Origin: Bacillota bacterium
GTDB taxonomy: Bacteria; Bacillota; Dehalobacteriia; UBA4068
Length of the DNA: 21,733 nt
Direction: 5' to 3'
NCBI GenBank assembly: GCA_009778255.1
Contig: WRKD01000212.1
Coordinates: 1-21,733, forward strand
Below are positions 1-7,796 of the stretch, piece after piece. The translations under genes and the position numbers were made by a program. The notes beneath the pieces were generated by a model. The model searched no databases, had not been told where the DNA came from, and saw only the letters and a program-made list of their open reading frames with translations. How positions within the stretch are numbered: position 1 is the stretch's first letter; each line of letters begins with the position of its first letter.

Positions 1-1
1 A

Positions 2-1501
2 GAAGAGGTAAAACTTTTAGAAGACGGCAGCAGTTCTCCGGTAAATGTGGATTATAAACAATACACCATCACCACCCTGGAAAAGTATTATGATCAAAGC
101 ATGACCGATGTTTATTCTTCGGTTGGCCATGAATATGACCCGGAAAAAGGCAGTTTCCACAGGGAATTGGTTTTATCCGCTTTTACAGATAGCGCTAATG
201 TAGCCCTTATGCAACTGAGTAAAGAAGAAACGGTAGATAAATACAACCGTTTTTCCGCCTTACACGCAGTGTGGGAGAAATCTTTTATCCGCGAAGCGAA
301 AGTGCTGATAGAAAAGCTACTGAATGTTAAAGCTTTCTTTGATCAATATACGCCCAAAATGCCAAAAATGCGCCCGAAACTGTTGGTTGTTAATTCGCGT
401 TTGGAAGATATTGTAGAAGAAGGTTATTTGAAACAATTACAACAATATTTGGAATCGGTTAATAATAAGCTGGAATGTGCAGATACGATTTGGTTTGGTA
501 TAGTGCCGGATATCAAGTTTTCGGAAGGCAGCGATGAGCCGGAAATAGATGCACAAACCATGCGGGACATGGGTTTCACCGGCGATTTCAACTTAGGCAC
601 AAAACTGGAACCCAATGAAATGATGTGTCTGCAGCAATTGCTGGATGCCATTAAAAAATACCGCATCCAAACCTTCTTTTCCTTCGAAGCGGGAGACGAC
701 ACCACCTTTTCCCGCATCGCCACTCATGGTATCGACGCTTATATTGAAAAAACTCAAGATATCGTAGCTACAGATTATGATAGATTTGCTATAGCCTGCC
801 TGCCTAACTTTACCGTGATCCCCAGGGATCGTTCTAAGGTGGTATATGGGGCGCGGGTTTATGAAACCGAAAACGGCGTAGAGTTTTCAGATGACGTAGA
901 AGAACAGTTTAAGTTTTGGATTTACGGCGTATATGTAAGCGCCGCCTTTGTGGCGGCAGGGCTAACTGCGGCTTGTCAGTGCCCGAATTATTTAGCAACC
1001 AGATTTGGTAGCAAAGGTAAGATTTCCAAAGATTTACCTGGCGTACGCTTCGATATTGAAGCCGACAATTATTCCGAAATAGTAACCACCACCTTTGCCA
1101 AGGAAATTGCCGGTATTACCAATGACGACAGGCAAAAGCTGAATGAAAATAATTTCGGTTTTGTATTCTCTTCCGATAAATCCGGCAATGTGGTGGTGTT
1201 TAAAGCGCGTTCCATGTATGAAAAAGACGGTAGTTTCGTTAGCTTATTTAAAGAAACAACCACTTCATACATATTGCGTACCATGCGTATTTTAAGTAAT
1301 GATAAACGCGCCGGTATAGAAAAACAATATGCGCCTGGCGGACAGGTGAAAAAGTGGGAACTGGTTAAAGGTTATGCTAATTCCATTTTAGGAGACGCAG
1401 ATAGTATTGGCGCGCCGGCTACGGAAGAGGGAAATACCAGAATAGAAGTTGTATTTGGCGGAACAGCGGAATATATTAATTTAGAGATCGTTTTCGATTG
1501 A
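2..1501 (+). CDS. Contractile sheath-like protein (TssC/VipB-type), 5' partial
   Basis: The probable role is the outer sheath of a contractile injection apparatus, whose contraction drives the inner tube. The frame stays open to the left edge (first complete codon at 2), so the true start lies outside the window. A GTG at 47 is in frame but has no Shine-Dalgarno sequence, so I do not take it as the start. The visible part is about 499 residues, near the usual TssC size. It is a soluble mixed alpha/beta protein with no signal peptide. The C-terminal third has a beta-rich section followed by a helix with TSYILRTMRI, as sheath proteins often do where they interlock. The assignment rests mainly on size, general architecture and position: it is followed 50 bases later by a small Hcp-like gene, and a VgrG and a PAAR-like gene lie in the same strand run. 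I do not see the canonical proteobacterial TssC motifs, so it would be a divergent member. Confidence 0.6.
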   Translation, partial: EEVKLLEDGSSSPVNVDYKQYTITTLEKYYDQSMTDVYSSVGHEYDPEKGSFHRELVLSAFTDSANVALMQLSKEETVDKYNRFSALHAVWEKSFIREAKVLIEKLLNVKAFFDQYTPKMPKMRPKLLVVNSRLEDIVEEGYLKQLQQYLESVNNKLECADTIWFGIVPDIKFSEGSDEPEIDAQTMRDMGFTGDFNLGTKLEPNEMMCLQQLLDAIKKYRIQTFFSFEAGDDTTFSRIATHGIDAYIEKTQDIVATDYDRFAIACLPNFTVIPRDRSKVVYGARVYETENGVEFSDDVEEQFKFWIYGVYVSAAFVAAGLTAACQCPNYLATRFGSKGKISKDLPGVRFDIEADNYSEIVTTTFAKEIAGITNDDRQKLNENNFGFVFSSDKSGNVVVFKARSMYEKDGSFVSLFKETTTSYILRTMRILSNDKRAGIEKQYAPGGQVKKWELVKGYANSILGDADSIGAPATEEGNTRIEVVFGGTAEYINLEIVFD

Positions 1502-1551
1502 ACTATTGCCAAGTAATTGGCTTTAGAATAAAAAAAGGGGAGGATTTTTCT

Positions 1552-1944
1552 ATGTACAAAGTAACTATCGCAGATGTTGCGGAACTGACAGAAGAGGTTT
1601 TAAAGGTGGAGTTTGATTCGACGACTCCGGCGGCTTCAGATGCACGCTCTTCGAGCATCGGAGCAACATTAACTATTACAGGCAGGGTTGCCTATGACGC
1701 CGATAAGGGCTTTATGAAAGATTCCACAAAAGCTATTGCAGAATGGTCCATGGTAAAACCGGATAGCCCGGACACTTACAAAACAGTTACGGTAATTTTC
1801 GATCATACCGGTCTGACCAGAACATATGAATTATCCCATGCCTTTGTTATTGCTTTCCATGAACAATTTGAAGATCAGAACGGATTTTTCCAATTAGTAG
1901 TTCGTCAAAAGAAAGACCGCCTCGACGGCGTAACTGTTGAATAA
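1552..1944 (+). CDS. Small Hcp-like inner tube protein candidate
   Basis: This 130-residue protein is the size of Hcp/TssD or a phage tail-tube subunit. It is rich in beta strands with one central amphipathic segment and has no signal peptide or membrane segment. It lies directly after the sheath-like gene, the place of the tube gene in most contractile systems. The start is the ATG at 1552, supported by AAAGGGGAGG eight bases upstream; an in-frame TTG at 1498 overlaps the previous stop and has no such site. A strong hairpin follows the stop codon, which could set tube levels apart from downstream genes. The function is inferred from size, predicted fold and position rather than from a diagnostic motif. 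The alternative is a small structural protein of unknown role. Confidence 0.55.
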   Translation: MYKVTIADVAELTEEVLKVEFDSTTPAASDARSSSIGATLTITGRVAYDADKGFMKDSTKAIAEWSMVKPDSPDTYKTVTVIFDHTGLTRTYELSHAFVIAFHEQFEDQNGFFQLVVRQKKDRLDGVTVE

Positions 1945-1959
1945 TCAAGCTTTCGCTAC

Positions 1960-1985
1960 GGGGAAGCGCCCTTAGGCGCTTCCCC
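1960..1985 (+). repeat. GC-rich hairpin, perfect 11-bp stem
   Basis: GGGGAAGCGCC and GGCGCTTCCCC flank the loop CTTA, giving a perfect 11-bp stem just after the tube-like gene. There is no U-run directly after it, so it is not a textbook intrinsic terminator. It could act as an attenuator, a 3'-end stabiliser or a mobile palindromic repeat. A related hairpin lies at 2656-2685, and both begin with TACGGGGAAGCGCC. Confidence 0.8.
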
Positions 1986-2059
1986 ACAATGTTTCTGATT
2001 CTTTTAGGTATTTATGTTGTGAGTTTGGTAATGTAATTTTGTATAAGGAGTAATCTATA

Positions 2060-2620
2060 ATGAACAAAAAAGTGATTTTTGATAGATATAGATTTACTTT
2101 TTTGATTAATGAGACTGCAAGTTTTGTGTTAGGCGAAACCTTTGATAATGGTTGTGCCTCAATTAGCAGACCGCATATTTTTATTATCAATAGATTTGAG
2201 CAATCAACAAAGGCGTGGCTTGATTCAGAAGTTGAGATTGATCAAGATGGTAGTATTTCAGATCCGCGTGAGATAAATGCAATTAGACTTTTTTGCATGA
2301 ATAATCTAACAGAATTGCGTGTGAATTATAGTAGAACAGTTTGGAATATTAAACAAGAGTATCTTGGTCCAGACAACTCGGCAGAGATAAAGCAAAAAAT
2401 AACCGATACGGGATTAGCTATTTTTGATAGTTCACCTTTTAGCGTGTTAGAAAAGATAGGCGGCTTAGAAGACAGTGTTAGAAGAAGAAATTATGGAGAA
2501 TCTAAAGGGCATGTAAAAGACACACTAAGTTCGGGAATGGAAACGATTATAGGGGAGACTGTACCATTTGCAAGCTATATTTATGCAGCTAAGAGAATAT
2601 ATGATGTATGGAGAAAGTAA
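2060..2620 (+). CDS. Hypothetical protein, 186 aa
   Basis: I do not recognise this family. The ATG at 2060 has AAGGAG at 2045-2050. The protein is soluble, begins with a charged, aromatic-rich segment (KVIFDRYRFTFLIN), and has a middle section rich in Asn, Asp and Arg. It ends with a helix containing PFASYIYAAKRIYDVWRK, which might be amphipathic. No signal peptide, cysteine cluster or catalytic motif is visible. It sits between the sheath/tube pair and the membrane and signalling genes, on the same strand. Two closely related GC-rich hairpins flank it at 1960-1985 and 2656-2685, so it may be an accessory gene inserted into the core operon. Its codon use looks more AT-rich than that of the sheath gene. 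A role in the injection system is inferred only from position. Confidence 0.6.
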   Translation: MNKKVIFDRYRFTFLINETASFVLGETFDNGCASISRPHIFIINRFEQSTKAWLDSEVEIDQDGSISDPREINAIRLFCMNNLTELRVNYSRTVWNIKQEYLGPDNSAEIKQKITDTGLAIFDSSPFSVLEKIGGLEDSVRRRNYGESKGHVKDTLSSGMETIIGETVPFASYIYAAKRIYDVWRK

Positions 2621-2655
2621 TGCCTAACAGTTTATCATTATGCATAGACTCCGAT

Positions 2656-2685
2656 ACGGGGAAGCGCCGGTCGGCGGTTCCCCGT
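2656..2685 (+). repeat. GC-rich hairpin related to 1960-1985
   Basis: Two 14-base arms, ACGGGGAAGCGCCG and CGGCGGTTCCCCGT, pair at 13 of 14 positions around a GT loop. The 5' arm shares TACGGGGAAGCGCC with the hairpin at 1960-1985, while the 3' arm differs. The two elements bracket the hypothetical gene at 2060-2620. No U-run follows. It is a probable dispersed palindromic repeat that may also affect transcript ends. Confidence 0.75.
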
Positions 2686-2721
2686 AGGATTATTATTAAT
2701 TGACTCAAAGATTATTTGAAT

Positions 2722-2740
2722 GTTTTCGCTAAGCGAAAAC
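2722..2740 (+). repeat. Perfect 9-bp palindrome before a microsatellite
   Basis: GTTTTCGCT and AGCGAAAAC form a perfect inverted repeat around a single A. It lies between the 2656-2685 hairpin and the heptamer array at 2749-2793. It could be an operator or a small hairpin; nothing in the sequence decides between these. Confidence 0.6.
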
Positions 2741-2748
2741 TTACCTAA

Positions 2749-2793
2749 ACTCAAGACTCAAGACTCAAAACTCAAAACTCAAAACTCAAAACT
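2749..2793 (+). repeat. Heptanucleotide tandem repeat, ACTCAAR x 6
   Basis: Six consecutive 7-base units (ACTCAAG twice, then ACTCAAA four times) end in a partial unit ACT. The array lies 38 bases before the ATG of the membrane protein at 2831. An ATG at 2720 is in frame with that gene through the whole array, so a gain or loss of one unit would break that longer frame. The repeat is directly visible; any slippage is inference. Confidence 0.85.
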
Positions 2794-2830
2794 TGGTCTT
2801 AACAACAGACCACAGGAGCGTGTATGTATC

Positions 2831-3367
2831 ATGAAGGCAGATAGGAAGTTTATAGTCATCCTTAGTAGTCTTTTACTGGCATTTTTTTTAATAGCTTTAG
2901 CCGGTTATATATTCTATGGTTATGACTATTTTATATACAATATGAATGAGATTTTCTTTGCGCTGTTAATAGTATTTGCTGTGGCGGCTGGTGCTATTAT
3001 TGTTTATTTGTTAAGCCCGTTTTTGCGCAAAAAACATCATGGCACACAAAATATAACTAAAATAGCATTGCTCTCCGACGCAAATATTGCCGTGGAAGAA
3101 TTTTCCTTGCTCAACAGAACATCTGCCTTGATCTGCTTTAACGATTCTGCTTGTTTTCGTACTGAAGACGATCAAACAGGCGAGGTATGCGTTTTGTTGA
3201 ATTGCGTAGATAGTTTCTGGTATGCAGAACGTGTTACGGATGAACGAAGTGTGGGTATAAAGCGCGCAGCCGAACAGTATGTGTGTAAACTGAAAAGCGG
3301 TATGTGCTATAGATTGCAGATTAATGATATTATTTATATAGATAAAGAACGTATGCTGATGACATAG
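2831..3367 (+). CDS. Small two-pass membrane protein
   Basis: This is a 178-residue protein of unknown family. Two hydrophobic helices are clear at about residues 7-28 and 40-62, with a short Tyr/Asn-rich loop between them. A basic patch (RKKHH) follows helix 2, which suggests both ends are cytoplasmic. The remaining ~110 residues form a soluble domain with several cysteines. The chosen start is the ATG at 2831, with AGGAG at 2814-2818 (12 bases away, slightly long). A longer in-frame start at 2720 would add 37 residues encoded by the palindrome and the heptamer array, and it has no good ribosome binding site. Its position before the FHA and pseudophosphatase genes suggests membrane anchoring or signalling for the injection apparatus, but no TssL or TssM signature is seen. 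Confidence 0.6.
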   Translation: MKADRKFIVILSSLLLAFFLIALAGYIFYGYDYFIYNMNEIFFALLIVFAVAAGAIIVYLLSPFLRKKHHGTQNITKIALLSDANIAVEEFSLLNRTSALICFNDSACFRTEDDQTGEVCVLLNCVDSFWYAERVTDERSVGIKRAAEQYVCKLKSGMCYRLQINDIIYIDKERMLMT

Positions 3368-3408
3368 TTGTGCAATGAGTAGATGATACGCATAATTATT
3401 GATTACTA

Positions 3409-3510
3409 GTCATTTTGGATCAAGCCCACAATGACGGATAAAACTCAGGGGATTTTGTAACAAGCTCTAAATGATGGTGGAATAGAATACTCGTGGGCTT
3501 TATGCCCATG
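3409..3510 (+). promoter_or_regulatory. Overlapping inverted repeats before the FHA gene
   Basis: The 157-base gap before the FHA gene holds three pairings. GTCATT at 3409-3414 pairs with AATGAC at 3430-3435. AAGCCCAC at 3422-3429 is perfectly complementary to GTGGGCTT at 3493-3500. A local hairpin pairs CGTGGGC (3492-3498) with GCCCATG (3504-3510), including one G-T wobble. The last two share GTGGGC and cannot form together. The local hairpin ends two bases before AGGAGG at 3513-3518. An RNA switch is possible, but so are decayed palindromic repeats. Confidence 0.4.
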
Positions 3511-3524
3511 TTAGGAGGTTTACT

Positions 3525-4064
3525 ATGGCTCTTAATCGTTGCAAAAACGGACATATGTTCAGCGAAAAAAAACATGGCAAGATTTGCCCGTACTGCAATA
3601 TCTCTATTGGACCGGAGCAGCCGGGCAGCAGTGAAGACCCTTTAGGGCAGTTTTCCGAGGCTTATTTAGATGAGCTGGAAGACAAAAAACGGGTAGTTGG
3701 CTGGTTAGTTTGTGTGGCCGGGGCTTCGAAGGGCAGAGATTACCGTATTTTACCGGAAAAAAACTTTGTAGGGCGCTCGCCAGATATGGATATACGCATT
3801 TTGGGCGATAATTCTATCAATGCCCGCAACCATGCCATTATTATGTACGACCCCGAAAAAAATCATACGGTAGTGTTGCCGGGAGATTCTCAGGGGCTGG
3901 TATATAAACTGGATAATGAAGATTCCTGGGAAGTGGTATACGAACCCAAAGAATTACTGGCGGGAGACCGTTTAAAAATTGGCACCAGCGAATTTATCTT
4001 TGTGGCTTTTTGCGGCGATAATGAAGGTTTTAAGTTTAATTGGCGGGATTTTGATGATGGATAA
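3525..4064 (+). CDS. Zinc-ribbon FHA-domain protein
   Basis: FHA domains bind phosphothreonine peptides, and in T6SS an FHA protein (Fha/TagH) relays Thr phosphorylation to apparatus assembly. This 179-residue protein starts with a zinc-ribbon-like segment, C-K-N-G-H at about residues 6-10 and C-P-Y-C at about 21-24. A degenerate FHA domain follows from about residue 65 to the end. The G-R-S turn is present (FVGRSPDMDIRI), and RNHA corresponds to the SRxHA motif. The usual phosphopeptide-contacting Ser appears to be Ala, while Arg and His are kept. The start at 3525 has AGGAGG seven bases away. The next gene begins inside its last codons (ATG at 4054, stop at 4062-4064), so the two are translationally coupled. 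No kinase gene is visible to supply phosphothreonine. Confidence 0.85.
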   Translation: MALNRCKNGHMFSEKKHGKICPYCNISIGPEQPGSSEDPLGQFSEAYLDELEDKKRVVGWLVCVAGASKGRDYRILPEKNFVGRSPDMDIRILGDNSINARNHAIIMYDPEKNHTVVLPGDSQGLVYKLDNEDSWEVVYEPKELLAGDRLKIGTSEFIFVAFCGDNEGFKFNWRDFDDG

Positions 4065-4695
4065 ACGTTATCGAATTGGTAACGCTCAAAGCATAGGTTG
4101 CCGTGAAGTACAGAATAATTATTTTTCCAGCAGTTATAATGAGGTTGGAGATTTACTGACAGTTTTAGCCGACGGAAACATCGATCATCCTAATGGGCGA
4201 AATGCGGCTGTTTTGGCGGTAGAGTATTGTGCGGATATTTTCACGCAAAAGTATTCAATTCCCTTAAATGAATATGCCGGTCAATTTTTGCTAGATACAG
4301 CCCTGGCAGCAAATAAGCGTGTACAAGAAGCTATTTATATTGGCAGAAGCCCCCGTTTATCGTTAACCATGGTCTTATTGCGAGGTAAAGAACTGAACTA
4401 TTTTAATGTGGGCGCCAACAGAGTATTTGTCTATAATGGTCATAATGAGCGTATTTTAGGCAATGACGCCTATAATTTGTATTCCAGTGGTAGATGCATA
4501 TTATCTACAAAGAACGTGATCGCTTTATTATCGAACGGCGCTTATATGTATATGCATCCGCTGGAACGTATAAAAATAATAACTTCCCGCCAGAAGATCA
4601 ATGACAAAGCCCAGGCCATGATCGATTCTATTAATGAAAAGGGCTTAGATAAGCAGATGAACGCAACTGCGCTTTTAATAGAGTGTAGAGTGTAG
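4054..4695 (+). CDS. PP2C-fold pseudophosphatase
   Basis: The 213 residues follow the order of PPM/PP2C motifs, but the metal-binding positions are changed. The first motif, usually R-x-x-N-E-D, reads R17-E-V-Q-N-N22. The VADGMGG motif reads L-A-D40-G-N-I-D, keeping only Asp-Gly. The SDG motif reads S160-N-G. The terminal D-N-x-T motif reads M202-N-A-T. At least three metal-ligand positions are therefore Asn, Asn and Met, so hydrolysis is unlikely and a binding or scaffold role is inferred. The start ATG at 4054 overlaps the FHA gene by 11 bases, with GGCGGG upstream; the adjacent ATG at 4057 is equally possible. T6SS loci often pair Fha with the active phosphatase PppA; here the phosphatase-like partner seems inactive. 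Confidence 0.75.
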   Translation: MMDKRYRIGNAQSIGCREVQNNYFSSSYNEVGDLLTVLADGNIDHPNGRNAAVLAVEYCADIFTQKYSIPLNEYAGQFLLDTALAANKRVQEAIYIGRSPRLSLTMVLLRGKELNYFNVGANRVFVYNGHNERILGNDAYNLYSSGRCILSTKNVIALLSNGAYMYMHPLERIKIITSRQKINDKAQAMIDSINEKGLDKQMNATALLIECRV

Positions 4696-4732
4696 AGTTT
4701 GGGGAATTTCCGCTGTGCGAAAACGGTTTTTT

Positions 4733-4807
4733 GTAGGGCGTGATGCCCACATCACGCCGTTTGGAAAGAAGTAGGGCGTGATGCCCTCATACGCCGTTTG
4801 GAAAGAA
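4733..4807 (+). repeat. Two tandem copies of a palindromic repeat
   Basis: Copy 1 (4733-4770, 38 bases) and copy 2 (4771-4807, 37 bases) are direct repeats starting GTAGGGCGTGATGCCC and ending CGCCGTTTGGAAAGAA. Copy 1 folds into a 9-bp hairpin, GGCGTGATG / CATCACGCC, with loop CCCA. Copy 2 has loop CCCT and lacks one C in the 3' arm, leaving a bulge. A third, diverged copy is at 11086-11112. The end of copy 2 supplies the purine stretch closest to the start codon at 4817, so it may serve as that gene's ribosome binding region. Confidence 0.85.
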
Positions 4808-4816
4808 GTTATTTAG

Positions 4817-6571
4817 ATGAGAAGATTAAACAGTTCAATAATAGTTGATTTTTATTCGGAAAAAGGCATAGATAGCGTGGGCAGGACTTATTTTGCCTAT
4901 GTACCGCTGGAGAATATGGTGTGCTATGCTGTAGCCGAAAGCTATGACTCCGATAATGATATTAATAGCGCGAAATTAGCCGTGGAATCTGTATTAACGG
5001 CTTTCGAACGGAACCCCTCTTTTAAAAATCTCAAACGATATATACGCTATGCCCATGATCAGATTGTAGCCAATAGTGTAAAGAATATATTGGAAACCGC
5101 CATAACAGTAGTAGTTTCAGATTATACCCGTATTCGTTATGCCAGTTGTGGCAATATTAAATTCTTTTTGTTAAACGACAATGCCTTTTATTTAAAGAGC
5201 AAAACCCAAACATATTATCAATTCGCCGCCAAAGAATTTGGGCTGGATAAAGCCCCTCCCGCAGAGAATAAAAACCTTTTACAATATTTAGGGCAGAAAA
5301 AACACCTGCGCCCTTATGTTTCTAAAAAAATTGAATTATTAGAAGAAAGCACTATGCTTTTTACTACCTGCGGCCTCTGGGAACGTTTGGACGATGTAGA
5401 AATACTCGACGCTTATGAAGAATCTAAACCGGATAAATTAATTAGCAATATTCAAGAATTATATTTATTAACACAGCTTAAAAACCCTGCTATTAGAAGC
5501 TATACCTTGGCTTCCTTATTTGTAGAAAAAACATTTAAAGAAGATACCATCAAAAAGAAAAAGCGCCGGCGTATAATGATCATAGCTTTGATTGTTGTGC
5601 TGATACTGGCAATTATTGCTTCGATAGTCATATCTATCATGCGCGCGCGCGACCGGCATGCGCTGGCGGAAATAGAAAAACTGGATAGCGAAGGTATACG
5701 TTATTCCAATTATGGCAATTATTCAATGGCTTATGAGCAATACGAAAAAGCGAGTGAGCTTACCGGAAATTTAAAGAATAATCTGCAATATGTTAAGGCA
5801 AAAAGTGCTATAACAATTCTTATAGCAGAGAGGTGGCATTTATACAATAGTATTATGAATGGAGATAAGCATATGGAGAGCGCCAATTATCATGATGCGC
5901 AAAAGGCTTATCAAGATGCACAAGACGCTTATTTTGATGCTTATGAAGCGGCGGATATCCATTCCGGATTAATGGTTTCGGAAATACTCTCGGATAAACT
6001 GAATCAAGTAAGAAAATATATAGCAGCAGACGATTTAATAAAAATAGGAGAGATGTATGAAGTAGAAGAACTGTATCAGGAAGCCTTAGCCTATTATGGC
6101 GAAGCCGAAGATATTGTAAAAACCATGGGGGATTTGGCTTTAAGAAAGGAATTGATAACCCTCATTTTTGAAGCGGACAGAAAAATGAACAGCTCTGTAG
6201 AAGCAAATTTTATTCGCAATGTTAAGGCTTTAATGGAAAGAGCGGAAGGTAATTTGAATTATGAATTGGCCCTGCAATATTGTGAATTTATTATAGAAGT
6301 ATATAATGACTTGGGTATTACAGATAATCAATCTCAGGAAGATAAAAAGAGGATAGAGCGTAAGATCGATTTAGATAAAGACGCAGAGGATTATATTAAA
6401 AGGGCCCGTACGGCAGTTGCTGCCAGCAGATACGATGACGCTATACGCGATTATGAGACAGTATTAGAATTATATGGAGAAATGGATATAGGAGTGGAAC
6501 ATGAAAGGTATAGAAATATTGTTGAAGATATAGTTAGCACTGTGGCTATTATGGAAGAAGAACCATTATAA
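4817..6571 (+). CDS. Membrane pseudophosphatase with TPR-like repeats
   Basis: This 584-residue, three-part protein starts with a second degenerate PP2C-like domain (about 1-235). The line-up is Y-A-V-A40-E-S for VADG, Y-A-S-C-G-N-I-K-F-F-L-L for the GDSRxYL strand, and F-T-T-C185-G-L-W-E-R-L for SDGLWexL. Asp-Gly has become Glu-Ser and the SDG Asp is Cys, so catalysis is unlikely. A very basic run (K246-KKK-RRR252) precedes one transmembrane helix at about 253-274. The C-terminal ~300 residues are helical, with repeated A-x-x-x-Y-x-x-A patterns (for example YSMAYEQYEKASEL), as in TPR or coiled scaffold proteins. The positive-inside rule puts the PP2C part in the cytoplasm and the TPR part outside. 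It may link a cytoplasmic signal to an extracytoplasmic anchor for the injection apparatus. Confidence 0.75.
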   Translation: MRRLNSSIIVDFYSEKGIDSVGRTYFAYVPLENMVCYAVAESYDSDNDINSAKLAVESVLTAFERNPSFKNLKRYIRYAHDQIVANSVKNILETAITVVVSDYTRIRYASCGNIKFFLLNDNAFYLKSKTQTYYQFAAKEFGLDKAPPAENKNLLQYLGQKKHLRPYVSKKIELLEESTMLFTTCGLWERLDDVEILDAYEESKPDKLISNIQELYLLTQLKNPAIRSYTLASLFVEKTFKEDTIKKKKRRRIMIIALIVVLILAIIASIVISIMRARDRHALAEIEKLDSEGIRYSNYGNYSMAYEQYEKASELTGNLKNNLQYVKAKSAITILIAERWHLYNSIMNGDKHMESANYHDAQKAYQDAQDAYFDAYEAADIHSGLMVSEILSDKLNQVRKYIAADDLIKIGEMYEVEELYQEALAYYGEAEDIVKTMGDLALRKELITLIFEADRKMNSSVEANFIRNVKALMERAEGNLNYELALQYCEFIIEVYNDLGITDNQSQEDKKRIERKIDLDKDAEDYIKRARTAVAASRYDDAIRDYETVLELYGEMDIGVEHERYRNIVEDIVSTVAIMEEEPL

Positions 6572-6593
6572 TAAAACCGCAGGGGTGATAGTA

Positions 6594-7796
6594 TTGGACA
6601 GTAATTTGCTTAATGACCGTATAGGCAGATTAAAGGAATGGGAGCAAAAAGAATCGATCAATGAAATACTGTTTAATGCGCTTTCCAGCCTAAGTTCCTA
6701 TACCGAAGAACGCTTCGACACTCTTACCCAAGAGATTCGTGATGAAGCCCTTCCCAATATTGAGGCGCCCCTCATCAAGGTGGCGGTGTGCAAGGAGGAA
6801 AATGCCGAAAGTTTATTGTTTTTGCATCCGGTTTCACTTAAACCACCGCTAGATTGCCCAGATTATTTAACAACTGTTTTTTGCGAAAGCGATTATCTTA
6901 CTATTCAAGAGCTTATGAAACAAACATTGACGGCGGAAATCACAGACAAAAAATCTACGCGAAAAATTTTAGTTAAATTGCGTTATTCTATGAAGTATTT
7001 ACAAAAATTACAAGCGCTCTATTATACATTTAATGAAAATGAACTGCCTTGGAGCACGGTCAACGGACAGTATTTTTATAAATTTTTGGATGTGTACAGT
7101 TTAGAAGAACCTGCTCTGGAACTCAAAGAAATAAAAATCGATTTTGCCGCATGCGAAAAATATATATCTTATGATAAAATGCTGATGTGGAATATTGCGC
7201 TGGTCAATGCGCCGGTAGCGGCTTGTGAACCTAAACCTGCCTATAACGCTATTCTCTATGAGCATGTTTTAAAAAAACTGGAATTAGACGAGTACAAATA
7301 TCTGGTATGCCCCATGGGAGATAGATTCAGTGTTTACCGTAAAGAGCGGGAACTTTATGTACGCACTTATGCCAAACAACTGGAAGCCATAGATTTACTG
7401 AGAATAATAATCAATGAAGATGTAGAAAGCCCGCTATATTTACCCTTAAAATCGAATCAAAAGAAACCAGGCTTACTTAACACTTTAGCAAAAAGCAGTT
7501 ATATTCCCTCGTGGGGGGAAGCGGAAAGGATTATCCATTCATTAAATTTAGGTAACAATTTGCGTTTAAGAGATATAAAAGTCCTTCCATATAAATTAAA
7601 TTCTGTTAAGCAGTACGAGGGTATAGATTACAATTTTTTCGTAGAAACCAACTCTTTATTGGTAGATAAAAAACTGCTGCTCTTTTCTTTCAATATTGAC
7701 ATCGATGAAATGTGGGCTTATGAAACAATGTTTTATGCTTTATCCGAATTACAGCTATATTTTTATGAATACCGCTGTGTTGGGGAAATTATATGA
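6594..7796 (+). CDS. Unrecognised CIS-locus protein, baseplate candidate
   Basis: I do not recognise this protein with confidence. It is about 400 residues, soluble, with no signal peptide. The start is decided by the ribosome binding site: AGGGGTGAT at 6581-6589 matches the anti-Shine-Dalgarno sequence and stands well placed for the TTG at 6594, whereas the GTG at 6585 lies inside that site. The N-terminal ~100 residues look helical. The C-terminal region (NLRLRDIKVLPYKL, then NYNFFVE-like and LLLFSFNID strands) loosely resembles the layout of the TssK C-terminal domain. That comparison is weak, since no invariant residues are matched. Its stop overlaps the next start by four bases (ATGA), so the two products are probably made in fixed proportion and may form a complex. 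Confidence 0.5.
   Translation: MDSNLLNDRIGRLKEWEQKESINEILFNALSSLSSYTEERFDTLTQEIRDEALPNIEAPLIKVAVCKEENAESLLFLHPVSLKPPLDCPDYLTTVFCESDYLTIQELMKQTLTAEITDKKSTRKILVKLRYSMKYLQKLQALYYTFNENELPWSTVNGQYFYKFLDVYSLEEPALELKEIKIDFAACEKYISYDKMLMWNIALVNAPVAACEPKPAYNAILYEHVLKKLELDEYKYLVCPMGDRFSVYRKERELYVRTYAKQLEAIDLLRIIINEDVESPLYLPLKSNQKKPGLLNTLAKSSYIPSWGEAERIIHSLNLGNNLRLRDIKVLPYKLNSVKQYEGIDYNFFVETNSLLVDKKLLLFSFNIDIDEMWAYETMFYALSELQLYFYEYRCVGEII

Noticed and set aside
1960..1985. Rho-independent terminator after the tube-like gene
   Set aside because: The stem is strong, but no U-run follows it; I list it as a hairpin/repeat only.
2017..2046. TTGTGA and GTATAA, 18 bases apart, as a promoter for the 186-aa gene
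   Set aside because: The -10 candidate overlaps the ribosome binding site, so the transcript would start almost at the start codon.
2749..2793. CRISPR-like array
   Set aside because: It is a 7-base tandem repeat with no spacers and no cas genes nearby.
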